Positions 1-6,617 of a stretch of DNA of 7,309 bases are shown one piece after another. The notes beneath the pieces were generated by a model, which made no database searches, had not been told where the DNA came from, and was given only the letters and a program-made list of their open reading frames with translations. Numbering within the stretch: the stretch's first letter is position 1; every line of letters begins with the position of its first letter. Made by a program: the position numbers and the translations under genes. Source of the DNA: an uncultured Lachnospiraceae bacterium (GTDB taxonomy: Bacteria > Bacillota > Clostridia > Lachnospirales > Lachnospiraceae); assembly GCA_947589175.1 (NCBI GenBank), contig CANPZR010000128.1:1-7309 (forward strand), read 5' to 3'.

Positions 1-345
1 ATGATTGCCGGGAAGGACGCCCATTTCTTCGGACAGGCGAAGAACAGCTGGCTGACCGGCACGGCCGCGTGGACCTTCGTAAATGTGTCCCAGTATATTC
101 TGGGAATCATGCCGACGCTTAACGGACTTAGCGTCGATCCGTGCGTCCCGGACGAGCTGGGAGAAGGGTTCAGCGTGACGAGGCGCTACCGCGAGGGCGT
201 GTACCACATCCGCGTGGAGAATCCGAACCGCGTAGAAAAAGGCGTTTCAAGGCTGGTCGTAGACGGAAAGGAGTACGCCGGCACAACGGTAATTCCCTAT
301 GAAAAGGGGAAGAGCGAGTACCATGTGACCGTGGTTATGGGGTAA
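1..345 (+). CDS. GH94 family disaccharide phosphorylase (cellobiose/chitobiose phosphorylase-like), C-terminal fragment
   Basis: This is the last 114 codons of a gene that begins before the window. The ATG at position 1 is probably an internal methionine, because family members carry a similar MIAGKDA stretch deep inside the protein. GH94 enzymes split beta-linked disaccharides or short oligosaccharides in the cytoplasm with inorganic phosphate, giving a sugar 1-phosphate plus free sugar. Residues 11-26 (QAKNSWLTGTAAW and following) match the conserved end of the (alpha/alpha)6 barrel. Residues 27-60 (QYILGI, then GLSVDPCVP) lead into the C-terminal beta domain, which ends with a typical VDGK element and a terminal MG. 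The catalytic aspartate lies upstream and cannot be seen, so the substrate (cellobiose, cellodextrin, N,N'-diacetylchitobiose or another) cannot be assigned. No clear terminator follows the stop at 343-345. Family assignment is confident and substrate is open. Confidence 0.88.
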   Translation: MIAGKDAHFFGQAKNSWLTGTAAWTFVNVSQYILGIMPTLNGLSVDPCVPDELGEGFSVTRRYREGVYHIRVENPNRVEKGVSRLVVDGKEYAGTTVIPYEKGKSEYHVTVVMG

Positions 346-382
346 GAAAATGCAAATGTTAAAAATTACATGAAATCTTTTC

Positions 383-411
383 TTGAAAAAAAGCCTGTGA
401 GATAGTACAAT
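383..411 (+). promoter_or_regulatory. Sigma-A-type promoter of glyS
   Basis: A -35 box TTGAAA (383-388) and a -10 box TACAAT (406-411) are separated by exactly 17 bases. Each differs from consensus by one base. Transcription would start near 418, giving a leader of only about 27 nt before the glyS ATG. That leader holds a GGAGG ribosome binding site at 433-437, 7 nt from the start codon. Called from sequence match only. Confidence 0.75.
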
Positions 412-444
412 GAAACATATTGTGCAAAATGCGGAGGTTTAAAG

Positions 445-1833
445 ATGGAAAAGACAATGGACAAGATTACGGCGCTGGCAAAGAGCCGCGGGTTTATTTA
501 TCCGGGTTCAGAGATTTACGGCGGACTGGCCAACACCTGGGATTATGGGAATCTGGGTGTGGAACTGAAAAATAATGTGAAGAAGGCCTGGTGGCAGAAG
601 TTCATCCAGGGCAATAAGTATAATGTAGGCGTGGACTGCGCGATTCTCATGAATCCGCAGACATGGGTGGCTTCCGGCCATCTGGGCGGATTTTCGGATC
701 CGTTGATGGACTGCAAGGAGTGCCACGAGCGCTTCCGCGCCGACCAGCTCATTGAGGACTTTGCCGGTGAGAACGGCATCGATCTGGGCGGCTCGGTGGA
801 TGGCTGGAGCAACGAGCAGATGGAGGGCTTTATCGAGGAGCATCACGTTGCCTGCCCCAGCTGCGGCAAGCACAATTTTACGGAGATTCGTCAGTTCAAC
901 CTGATGTTCAAGACGTTTCAGGGAGTGACCGAGGACGCGAAGAATACTGTTTATCTCCGCCCGGAGACGGCGCAGGGTATTTTTGTGAACTTTAAAAATG
1001 TGCAGCGCACATCGAGGAAAAAGGTGCCCTTTGGCATCGGGCAGATCGGAAAATCTTTCCGCAACGAGATCACGCCGGGCAACTTTACGTTCCGCACCCG
1101 CGAGTTCGAGCAGATGGAGTTAGAGTTCTTCTGCGTGCCGGACACGGATCTGGAGTGGTTCGCTTACTGGAAGGAGTTCTGCATCAATTGGCTGAAGACA
1201 TTAGGCATCAAAGAGGATGAGATGCGCGTGCGCGACCACGACAAGGAGGAGCTCTCCTTCTACAGCAAGGCCACGAGCGATATCGAGTTTCTGTTCCCCT
1301 TCGGCTGGGGCGAGCTGTGGGGCATCGCGGACCGGACCGACTACGATCTGACCAGACATCAGGAGACGTCCGGCGAGGACATGAGCTATTTTGACGACGA
1401 GAAAAAAGAAAAATATATTCCCTATGTAATCGAGCCCTCTCTGGGCGCCGACCGCGTGACGCTTGCCTTCCTTTGCAGCGCCTACGACGAGGAGGAGATC
1501 GGCGAGGGAGACGTGAGGACGGTCCTTCACTTCCACCCGGCGTTAGCGCCCGTGAAGATCGGCGTGCTGCCTCTTTCTAAGAAGTTAAATGAAAAGGCGG
1601 AGAAAATCTACGAGGAGCTGAGCGAGCTCTACAACTGCGAGTACGACGACCGGGGAAATATCGGCAAGCGGTACCGCAGGCAGGACGAAATCGGAACGCC
1701 GTACTGCGTGACCTATGATTTTGATTCGGAAGAGGATGGCATGGTGACGGTCCGCGACCGGGATACCATGGAGCAGGAGCGCATTAAGATTGAGGATTTA
1801 AAGGCGTATTTTGCCGATAAATTTTCTTTCTGA
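445..1833 (+). CDS. glyS: Glycyl-tRNA synthetase, homodimeric (alpha2) class II type
   Basis: Cytoplasmic enzyme that charges tRNA-Gly with glycine using ATP. Its 462 residues fit the single-chain alpha2 family rather than the separate GlyQ/GlyS (alpha2beta2) type. The N-terminus runs SRGFIYPGSEIYGGLANTWDYG (residues 14-35), a family hallmark. Two cysteine pairs, C90/C93 and C137/C140, bracket an insertion and probably bind zinc. Class II motif 2 lies at about 203-229 (FRNEITPG, then FRTREFEQME). Motif 3 is at about 330-343 (EPSLGADRVTLAFL), with the conserved arginine at R337. The anticodon-binding domain covers about 368-458. The start is set by GGAGG at 433-437, 7 nt upstream, and by the usual MEKTM opening; the second Met (residue 5) is less well placed. 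Nothing is missing or broken. The next gene starts 84 bp downstream with no evident terminator between, so co-transcription is likely. Confidence 0.97.
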   Translation: MEKTMDKITALAKSRGFIYPGSEIYGGLANTWDYGNLGVELKNNVKKAWWQKFIQGNKYNVGVDCAILMNPQTWVASGHLGGFSDPLMDCKECHERFRADQLIEDFAGENGIDLGGSVDGWSNEQMEGFIEEHHVACPSCGKHNFTEIRQFNLMFKTFQGVTEDAKNTVYLRPETAQGIFVNFKNVQRTSRKKVPFGIGQIGKSFRNEITPGNFTFRTREFEQMELEFFCVPDTDLEWFAYWKEFCINWLKTLGIKEDEMRVRDHDKEELSFYSKATSDIEFLFPFGWGELWGIADRTDYDLTRHQETSGEDMSYFDDEKKEKYIPYVIEPSLGADRVTLAFLCSAYDEEEIGEGDVRTVLHFHPALAPVKIGVLPLSKKLNEKAEKIYEELSELYNCEYDDRGNIGKRYRRQDEIGTPYCVTYDFDSEEDGMVTVRDRDTMEQERIKIEDLKAYFADKFSF

Positions 1834-1917
1834 TTCTGTTCTGGCAGAGCAGCTTAAAGGAGCAGCCTGAAAGAATATGTGTTTCGCGAAAAATTTCCGT
1901 GAGAGGGGAGGGAGCCC

Positions 1918-2820
1918 ATGAGGAAAAGAAATTACAGCAGGAGTCAGATTCTGGTGATCGTGCTGCTCAGCGCGGGGATGTTAGCGGCAGCTGTTATTTT
2001 GAATCGGTTTTTTCCGCCGGAGAGCCGCGAGGCGACATCAACGACGGTCTATGGGACGGCGTCCGCTTTATCCGGCACGGCTGTCACAGGCGCGTCCGTG
2101 ACAGGTACAGCCGCTGCGGGGGGTGAGGCGACAGGAACGTCTCCCCTGGCGGCAGGGGATGTGGCTCCCGATCTGGAGGCACGGTATCCCACGGAGACCA
2201 TTGCTACTTTTTTCCAGGGGCCTTTGGCCTGGAAGGAGAGAAGGGAGTGGTCCGGCAAGTGGGGGAAGACCAGTTATGACGGAGGCTCTTTTGGAGGCTT
2301 TGGATGCGGGCTCTGCTGCATGGCCAATATTTACTGCTCTTTTACGGAATACCGCTGTTCGCCGGTGGATATGTATGAGTTCGCCAAGGAGAAAAGCGAG
2401 TATGAGGGCGGCGGAGCCATTGACTGGGGCTACATGAAGGAGACGATGCGGGCGGCCGGTTTTGCGTGCGATGTGTGGAAAAAGCCGGAGGACTACGCGG
2501 ATTTTCAAAAGTTAGTCAGAGATTCCCTCGCCTGTATCGTGGTGGTCAGCAGTCAGGACAGCAAGTGCTACTGGGAGGATACGTCCGGCCATTATGTGAC
2601 GTTGTTTTTCTACGATGAGGAGACGGACCGGGTCTTTTTGGGGGATTCCGGGAGTACCGGCCACAACCGCCAGTGGGTAGAGCTGGAGAAGGTGTACAAG
2701 TCTTTGAAAACGGCCAATAACTGGCAGTGCCTCTGCGCCGTGTCCTACAACAGGGAGGCCGACCAGTGGCGACACGAGGGCATCAGCGGCCCCTGCGTGC
2801 TGCCGGATGGCTGGGCATAA
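1918..2820 (+). CDS. C39-like (papain-fold) cysteine peptidase homologue, membrane-anchored or secreted
   Basis: A 300-residue protein with a short basic N-terminus (MRKRNYSR) and one hydrophobic segment at about 10-28, acting as an uncleaved anchor or signal peptide. A low-complexity Ala/Thr/Gly/Ser linker (about 38-80) follows, then a globular domain (about 90-300) expected outside the membrane. The domain resembles the Peptidase_C39_2 group. Q100 (FFQGP) could form the oxyanion hole, C130 (GFGCGLCCMAN) is the likely nucleophile, H225 (SGHYVTLFF) the likely general base, and D243 (FLGDSGS) the third member. The domain is rich in cysteine (C130, C133, C134, C140, C147, C184, C206, C217, C271, C273, C293), unusual for an exported protein of an anaerobe. 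The start is set by GGAGG at 1907-1911, 6 nt before the ATG. It lies 84 bp behind glyS with no promoter I can recognise, so it probably shares that transcript. Substrate is unknown: peptide processing and cell-wall cleavage are both possible, and peptidase activity is inferred from residue pattern only. Confidence 0.78.
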   Translation: MRKRNYSRSQILVIVLLSAGMLAAAVILNRFFPPESREATSTTVYGTASALSGTAVTGASVTGTAAAGGEATGTSPLAAGDVAPDLEARYPTETIATFFQGPLAWKERREWSGKWGKTSYDGGSFGGFGCGLCCMANIYCSFTEYRCSPVDMYEFAKEKSEYEGGGAIDWGYMKETMRAAGFACDVWKKPEDYADFQKLVRDSLACIVVVSSQDSKCYWEDTSGHYVTLFFYDEETDRVFLGDSGSTGHNRQWVELEKVYKSLKTANNWQCLCAVSYNREADQWRHEGISGPCVLPDGWA

Positions 2821-2827
2821 ATGAGCG

Positions 2828-2904
2828 AAAAAAGGTTTCATCCATGATAATTTCCATTCCGGAGCGTTTACGCGTCAGTGTGAATTTCATGGATGAAATT
2901 TTTT
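2828..2904 (+). terminator. Long inverted repeat, probable factor-independent terminator (possibly bidirectional)
   Basis: A perfect 12-bp inverted repeat, TTTCATCCATGA (2836-2847) and TCATGGATGAAA (2887-2898), is followed at once by six T (2899-2904). One bulged T (2848) then allows four more pairs (2849-2852 with 2883-2886). Six A at 2828-2833 precede the left arm, so the element also reads as a terminator on the opposite strand. The loop is large (about 30 nt after the extra pairs) and the stem is fairly AU-rich, so efficiency is uncertain. It sits 15 bp after the C39-like gene stop and separates it from ppdK. Confidence 0.65.
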
Positions 2905-2947
2905 ATACGAGAAATTGGAAAAAGGGCTTTTCTATCCCTTTAATTTG

Positions 2948-2956
2948 TGTTACAAT
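2948..2956 (+). promoter_or_regulatory. Extended -10 promoter of ppdK
   Basis: TGTTACAAT (2948-2956) fits the extended -10 form TGnTAtAAT with one mismatch. The -35 region at 2928-2933 (TTTTCT) is a poor match, as is common for extended -10 promoters. An AAAGGG/CCCTTT inverted repeat (2921-2926 with 2936-2941) spans that -35 region and could be an operator. Start of transcription is expected near 2963, leaving an 80-nt leader with a small hairpin (2972-2976 with 2981-2985, GTTG loop) ahead of the ribosome binding site. Confidence 0.55.
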
Positions 2957-3042
2957 AATGTCAGTAAACTCATACGGTTGCGTATTTGTGCTGTTTTAGT
3001 GTCGTGTGGGTAGAGAAAAAAGATTAGGAGGAATTAGCAAAC

Positions 3043-5673
3043 ATGACTAAATGGGTTTATTTGTTCAGCGAAGGTAACGCTAACATGCGTGAGCTCCTGG
3101 GCGGCAAGGGCGCCAATCTGGCAGAGATGACCAGCATTTTCGGCGCTGACAGAGTACCGCAGGGATTCACGATCACAACCGAGGCATGTACTCAGTACTA
3201 TGAGGATGGTCGCGAGATCAACGACGAGATCCAGGGACAGATCAACGAGTACATCGTTAAGATGGAAGAGATTACGGGAAAGAAGTTCGGCGACAAGGAG
3301 AATCCGCTTCTTGTATCGGTTCGTTCCGGCGCCCGCGCTTCCATGCCGGGTATGATGGACACGATCCTGAACCTGGGACTGAACGAGACAGTAGTCAATA
3401 CGATTGCGGAGAAATCCGGCAATCCCCGCTGGGCCTGGGACTGCTACCGCCGTTTCATCCAGATGTATTCGGACGTTGTTATGGAGGTCGGCAAGAAGTA
3501 TTTTGAAGAGCTGATCGACAAGATGAAAGCGGACAGAGGCGTTCAGCAGGACGTAGATCTGACAGCAGACGATCTGAAGGAGCTGGCTTCCCAGTTCAAG
3601 GCAGAGTACAAGGCTAAGATCGGAAACGACTTCCCGGATGATCCGAAGGATCAGCTGATGGGAGCTATCAAGGCCGTATTCCGTTCTTGGGACAACCCCC
3701 GTGCCAATGTATACCGTCGTGACAATGATATCCCGTATTCCTGGGGTACCGCTGTAAACGTACAGAGTATGGCATTCGGTAACATGGGTGATGACTGTGG
3801 TACAGGCGTTGCTTTCACGCGTGACCCCGCAACAGGCGAGAAGAAGCTGATGGGCGAGTTTTTGACCAACGCGCAGGGCGAGGACGTGGTTGCCGGCGTT
3901 CGTACACCGATGCCGATTTCCGAGATGGCAGACAAGTTCCCGCAGGCATTCGCGGATTTCCAGGATGTATGCGCTACGCTGGAGAAGCACTACAGAGATA
4001 TGCAGGATATGGAGTTCACCGTTGAGCACGGACATCTGTACATGCTTCAGACAAGAAATGGTAAGAGAACCGCGCAGGCCGCTCTGAAGATTGCCTGCGA
4101 TCTGGTAGACGAGGGAATGAGAACAGAGGAAGAGGCAGTTGCCATGATCGATCCTCGTAACCTTGACACACTTCTTCACCCGCAGTTCGACGCTGCTGCA
4201 CTGAAGGCTGCTACTCCGGTAGCAAAGGCATTGGGAGCTTCTCCGGGAGCTGCTTGCGGCAAGGTCGTATTTACAGCAGATGACGCTGTTGAGTGGGCTG
4301 CCCGCGGCGAAAAGGTCGTACTGGTTCGTCTGGAGACATCTCCGGAGGATATCACCGGTATGAAGAGCGCGCAGGGTATCCTGACCGTCCGCGGCGGTAT
4401 GACCTCTCATGCGGCCGTAGTTGCCCGCGGTATGGGTACATGCTGTGTATCCGGCTGTGGCGACATCGTGATGGACGAGGCCAACAAGAAATTTGAACTG
4501 GCTGGAAAGACCTATACAGAGGGATCTGAGATTTCCATCGACGGTACGACCGGTAACATCTACGATGGCATTATCCCGACGGTAGACGCTACGATCGCCG
4601 GAGAGTTCGGACGCATCATGGCTTGGGCTGACAAGTACCGCACCATGAAGGTCCGCACCAACGCAGATACACCGGCTGACGCTAAGAAGGCTCGCGAGCT
4701 GGGCGCAGAGGGCATCGGTCTTTGCCGTACAGAGCATATGTTCTTCGAGGAGGACAGAATTGCTGCATTCCGTGAGATGATCTGTGCTGATACGGTAGAG
4801 GAGAGAGAGGCTGCTCTTGAGAAGATCCTTCCTTATCAGCAGGGCGACTTCGAGGCGCTGTACGAGGCTCTGGAGGGAAATCCGGTTACGATTCGTTTCC
4901 TGGATCCGCCTCTGCATGAGTTCGTTCCGACCGAGGAGGCAGACATTAAGAAACTGGCAGACGCACAGGGCAAGTCCGTTGAGGACATCAAGGCTATCAT
5001 TTCTTCCCTGCACGAGTTCAACCCGATGATGGGTCATCGTGGATGCCGTCTGGCTGTGACTTATCCGGAGATTGCCAAGATGCAGACAAAGGCTGTTATC
5101 CGTGCGGCAATCAATGTTCAGAAGGCTCATCCGGACTGGACAGTGAAACCGGAGATCATGATTCCGCTGGTTGGCGACATCAAAGAGCTGAAATATGTAA
5201 AGAAATTCGTAGTTGAGACGGCTGACGCTGAAATCGCGGCAGCAGGAAGCAATCTGGAGTATGAGGTTGGTACGATGATCGAGATCCCGCGTGCCGCACT
5301 GACTGCAGACGAGATCGCGACAGAGGCAGACTTCTTCTGCTTTGGCACCAACGACCTTACCCAGATGACCTTCGGATTCTCCCGTGATGACGCAGGCAAG
5401 TTCTTGGATGCTTACTATGACGCCAAGATCTTCGAGAACGATCCGTTCGCAAAGCTGGATCAGACAGGCGTTGGCAAGCTGATGGAGACAGCTCTGAAGT
5501 TAGGCAAGCCGGTCAACAGCAAGCTTCACTGCGGTATCTGCGGCGAGCACGGCGGAGATCCGTCTTCGGTAGAATTCTGCAACAAGATCGGTCTGGATTA
5601 TGTATCCTGTTCACCGTTCCGCGTACCGATTGCACGCCTCGCAGCAGCGCAGGCAGCGATTGCGCAGAAATAA
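3043..5673 (+). CDS. ppdK: Pyruvate, phosphate dikinase
   Basis: Cytoplasmic enzyme interconverting ATP + pyruvate + phosphate and AMP + phosphoenolpyruvate + pyrophosphate. In anaerobic clostridia it often takes the place of, or complements, pyruvate kinase. The 876 residues are close to the 874 I recall for Clostridium symbiosum. The N-terminal ATP-binding domain (about 1-340) has LLGGKGANLAEMT (18-30), SVRSGARASMPGMMDT (92-107, with R93) and LQTRNGKRTA (335-344, with R337). The swivelling phosphohistidine domain (about 390-505) carries GGMTSHAAVVARGMG, with H456 as phosphocarrier and T454 as the residue phosphorylated by PDRP-type regulators in other systems. The PEP/pyruvate barrel (about 530-876) has R562, R618, E747, N770, D771 and the acid/base C833 in CGICGEHGG. 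AGGAGG at 3026-3031 lies 11 nt before the ATG, slightly long but the only good site. The gene is flanked by terminators and its own promoter, so it is probably monocistronic. No PDRP gene is visible. Confidence 0.98.
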   Translation: MTKWVYLFSEGNANMRELLGGKGANLAEMTSIFGADRVPQGFTITTEACTQYYEDGREINDEIQGQINEYIVKMEEITGKKFGDKENPLLVSVRSGARASMPGMMDTILNLGLNETVVNTIAEKSGNPRWAWDCYRRFIQMYSDVVMEVGKKYFEELIDKMKADRGVQQDVDLTADDLKELASQFKAEYKAKIGNDFPDDPKDQLMGAIKAVFRSWDNPRANVYRRDNDIPYSWGTAVNVQSMAFGNMGDDCGTGVAFTRDPATGEKKLMGEFLTNAQGEDVVAGVRTPMPISEMADKFPQAFADFQDVCATLEKHYRDMQDMEFTVEHGHLYMLQTRNGKRTAQAALKIACDLVDEGMRTEEEAVAMIDPRNLDTLLHPQFDAAALKAATPVAKALGASPGAACGKVVFTADDAVEWAARGEKVVLVRLETSPEDITGMKSAQGILTVRGGMTSHAAVVARGMGTCCVSGCGDIVMDEANKKFELAGKTYTEGSEISIDGTTGNIYDGIIPTVDATIAGEFGRIMAWADKYRTMKVRTNADTPADAKKARELGAEGIGLCRTEHMFFEEDRIAAFREMICADTVEEREAALEKILPYQQGDFEALYEALEGNPVTIRFLDPPLHEFVPTEEADIKKLADAQGKSVEDIKAIISSLHEFNPMMGHRGCRLAVTYPEIAKMQTKAVIRAAINVQKAHPDWTVKPEIMIPLVGDIKELKYVKKFVVETADAEIAAAGSNLEYEVGTMIEIPRAALTADEIATEADFFCFGTNDLTQMTFGFSRDDAGKFLDAYYDAKIFENDPFAKLDQTGVGKLMETALKLGKPVNSKLHCGICGEHGGDPSSVEFCNKIGLDYVSCSPFRVPIARLAAAQAAIAQK

Positions 5674-5698
5674 TCAAACCGTAACCGTATGTTATACA

Positions 5699-5719
5699 GC
5701 GTGGCAGCTGCTGTCACGC
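5699..5719 (+). other. Hairpin 1 downstream of ppdK
   Basis: Positions 5699-5707 pair with 5711-5719 (GCGTGGCAG with CTGTCACGC), a 9-bp stem with one G-U pair and a 3-nt loop. It begins 26 nt after the ppdK stop. It has no U-tract and is not a terminator alone; a 3' end stabilising role in the ppdK message is possible. Confidence 0.5.
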
Positions 5720-5728
5720 ATATATATG

Positions 5729-5758
5729 AGCGAGGGAAAGCATGTGCTTTCCCTCGCT
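5729..5758 (+). other. Hairpin 2 downstream of ppdK (13-bp perfect stem)
   Basis: AGCGAGGGAAAGC (5729-5741) pairs perfectly with GCTTTCCCTCGCT (5746-5758) around an ATGT loop. This is the strongest stem in the window. The bases that follow (TCAGATTG) contain no U-run, so it is not a classical factor-independent terminator. It may be a 3' stability or RNA-processing hairpin, or a pause element acting with the terminator 18 nt further on. Confidence 0.6.
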
Positions 5759-5775
5759 TCAGATTGTAGAGCAGG

Positions 5776-5797
5776 TCCCGGTGAAAGCCGGGATTTT
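5776..5797 (+). terminator. Factor-independent terminator of ppdK
   Basis: TCCCGG (5776-5781) pairs with CCGGGA (5788-5793) around a TGAAAG loop, and is followed by TTTTCTCTATATTTTT. A GC-rich 6-bp stem plus a U-rich tail fits a standard intrinsic terminator. It closes the ppdK unit and separates it from the AT-rich regulator pair. Confidence 0.75.
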
Positions 5798-5813
5798 CTC
5801 TATATTTTTAGCA

Positions 5814-5844
5814 GCCTTTCTGGTATAATAACAATCAGAAAGGC
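5814..5844 (+). promoter_or_regulatory. Perfect 9-bp inverted repeat around the regulator promoter (candidate operator or SD-masking hairpin)
   Basis: GCCTTTCTG (5814-5822) and CAGAAAGGC (5836-5844) form a perfect inverted repeat with a 13-nt spacer. The spacer contains the -10 box of the downstream promoter, and the right arm contains the AAAGG used as ribosome binding site for the regulator gene. It could bind a dimeric repressor. In RNA reading through from ppdK it could fold and hide the ribosome binding site. Confidence 0.55.
5821..5829 (+). promoter_or_regulatory. Consensus extended -10 promoter of the regulator/kinase pair
   Basis: TGGTATAAT (5821-5829) matches the extended -10 consensus TGnTATAAT perfectly. 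The -35 region (5801-5806, TATATT) is poor. Initiation near 5836 would give an 18-nt leader that contains only the right arm of the inverted repeat and the AAAGG site (5839-5843), 10 nt before the ATG. Confidence 0.7.
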
Positions 5845-5853
5845 GGTGCTTTT

Positions 5854-6603
5854 ATGTATTATATTACTATATGTGACGACGACAAAATATATATAGATTA
5901 TTTGAAAGAAATAATTCTTGAAAGCGGAGTTGACAAAGAAGAAGTTCTGTTCTATGAGTATGAATCTGGAGAAAACTTTCTGAATGATATATCAAATTTA
6001 AAAAAATGTGATTTGCTGATATTGGATATGCAGATGAAAACATTAGATGGACATGAAACAGCGCTAAAGTTTAGAAAACAATTTCCAAAGACTACACTTG
6101 TATTTTGCTCGGGGGTATGCAAGCCGACAGATGAATCGTTTAAAACGACTCCATGTCGTTATTTGTATAAAAGCTACAGTAGAAAGACCATGATTAAAGA
6201 AATGCAGGCTGTTGTGAAAGAAATGAAAGTAAAGCAAGAAATTCCATATATTGTAGGAAGTTACTATTATAACACTGTTCGTTTTAAGCCGGATGATATT
6301 ATGTATATAGAAAATTTTCGGTATGGAAGTATTATACATCCATACAAGGATGCTGTGGAATATGAATTTGAGGAAAAGCATGACATTACGACAAAAAAGA
6401 AATTAGCTGAATTATTTGAGGTGTTACAACCATATGGCTTTGAGTATGCGCATGGCAGTTATATTGTTAATATGAAATATGTTATTAAAATGCCTTCGAT
6501 TGGAGAAATCAAATTAAAAGATGGTACTATATTAAGTGTAGCACGTTCGAAACTAAAGACTTTTCGGTCTGCGTTTTCAGAGTGGCTCAGTTATAAATAT
6601 TGA
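5854..6603 (+). CDS. LytTR-family response regulator (AgrA/LytR-like)
   Basis: A 249-residue cytoplasmic transcription regulator, close to the usual 240-250 for the family. The receiver domain (about 1-125) shows the acidic cluster D8/D9/D10, the phospho-acceptor D58 in LLILDMQMKTLDG, the switch residue S86 and the conserved K106. K106 is followed by Ser instead of the common Pro. The LytTR DNA-binding domain (about 135-246) shows DIMYIE (148-153), HGSYIVNMKYV (200-210) and LKDGTILSVARSKLKTF (221-237). LytTR proteins bind as dimers to direct repeats upstream of target promoters. AAAGG at 5839-5843 lies 10 nt before the ATG, which immediately precedes the receiver's first beta strand (YYITICDDD). 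A sensor kinase starts 14 bp after the stop, so the two form an operon. GC content is near 30% against more than 50% upstream, suggesting acquisition. Target genes and signal are unknown. Confidence 0.93.
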   Translation: MYYITICDDDKIYIDYLKEIILESGVDKEEVLFYEYESGENFLNDISNLKKCDLLILDMQMKTLDGHETALKFRKQFPKTTLVFCSGVCKPTDESFKTTPCRYLYKSYSRKTMIKEMQAVVKEMKVKQEIPYIVGSYYYNTVRFKPDDIMYIENFRYGSIIHPYKDAVEYEFEEKHDITTKKKLAELFEVLQPYGFEYAHGSYIVNMKYVIKMPSIGEIKLKDGTILSVARSKLKTFRSAFSEWLSYKY

Positions 6604-6617
6604 TTTTGAGGTAATGT

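Noticed and set aside
346..382. Terminator for the GH94 gene
   Set aside because: The stretch is AT-rich but shows only a weak CTTTT/AAAAG pairing that overlaps the glyS -35 box; no convincing stem with a U-tract.
1201..1536. Minus-strand open frame of 111 codons inside glyS, and similar antisense frames in the C39-like gene
   Set aside because: Shadows of GC-rich coding sequence with no recognisable protein features. The + strand genes explain the region.
1882..1891. Palindrome TTTCGCGAAA upstream of the C39-like gene
   Set aside because: A 10-bp self-complementary site can occur by chance, and there is no promoter around it or T-tract after it to suggest an operator or terminator.
3034..5130. 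698-residue open reading frame on the minus strand
   Set aside because: It is the exact-register complement of ppdK and stays open because ppdK avoids TTA, CTA and TCA codons. No recognisable domain or ribosome binding site.
5689..5769. 26-codon ATG frame (MLYSVAAAVTHIYERG...) as a possible signal peptide gene
   Set aside because: No ribosome binding site before the ATG, and the bases are fully accounted for by hairpins 1 and 2.
5674..5853. Insertion-site marks (direct repeats, tRNA 3' end, transposase remnants) at the left edge of the AT-rich cassette
   Set aside because: None could be found by eye; only hairpins and a promoter are present.
5600..5896. 98-codon + strand frame running from the end of ppdK into the regulator gene
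   Set aside because: It overlaps ppdK, the terminator hairpins, the promoter and the start of the regulator in a different frame. Its coding content is explained by those elements.
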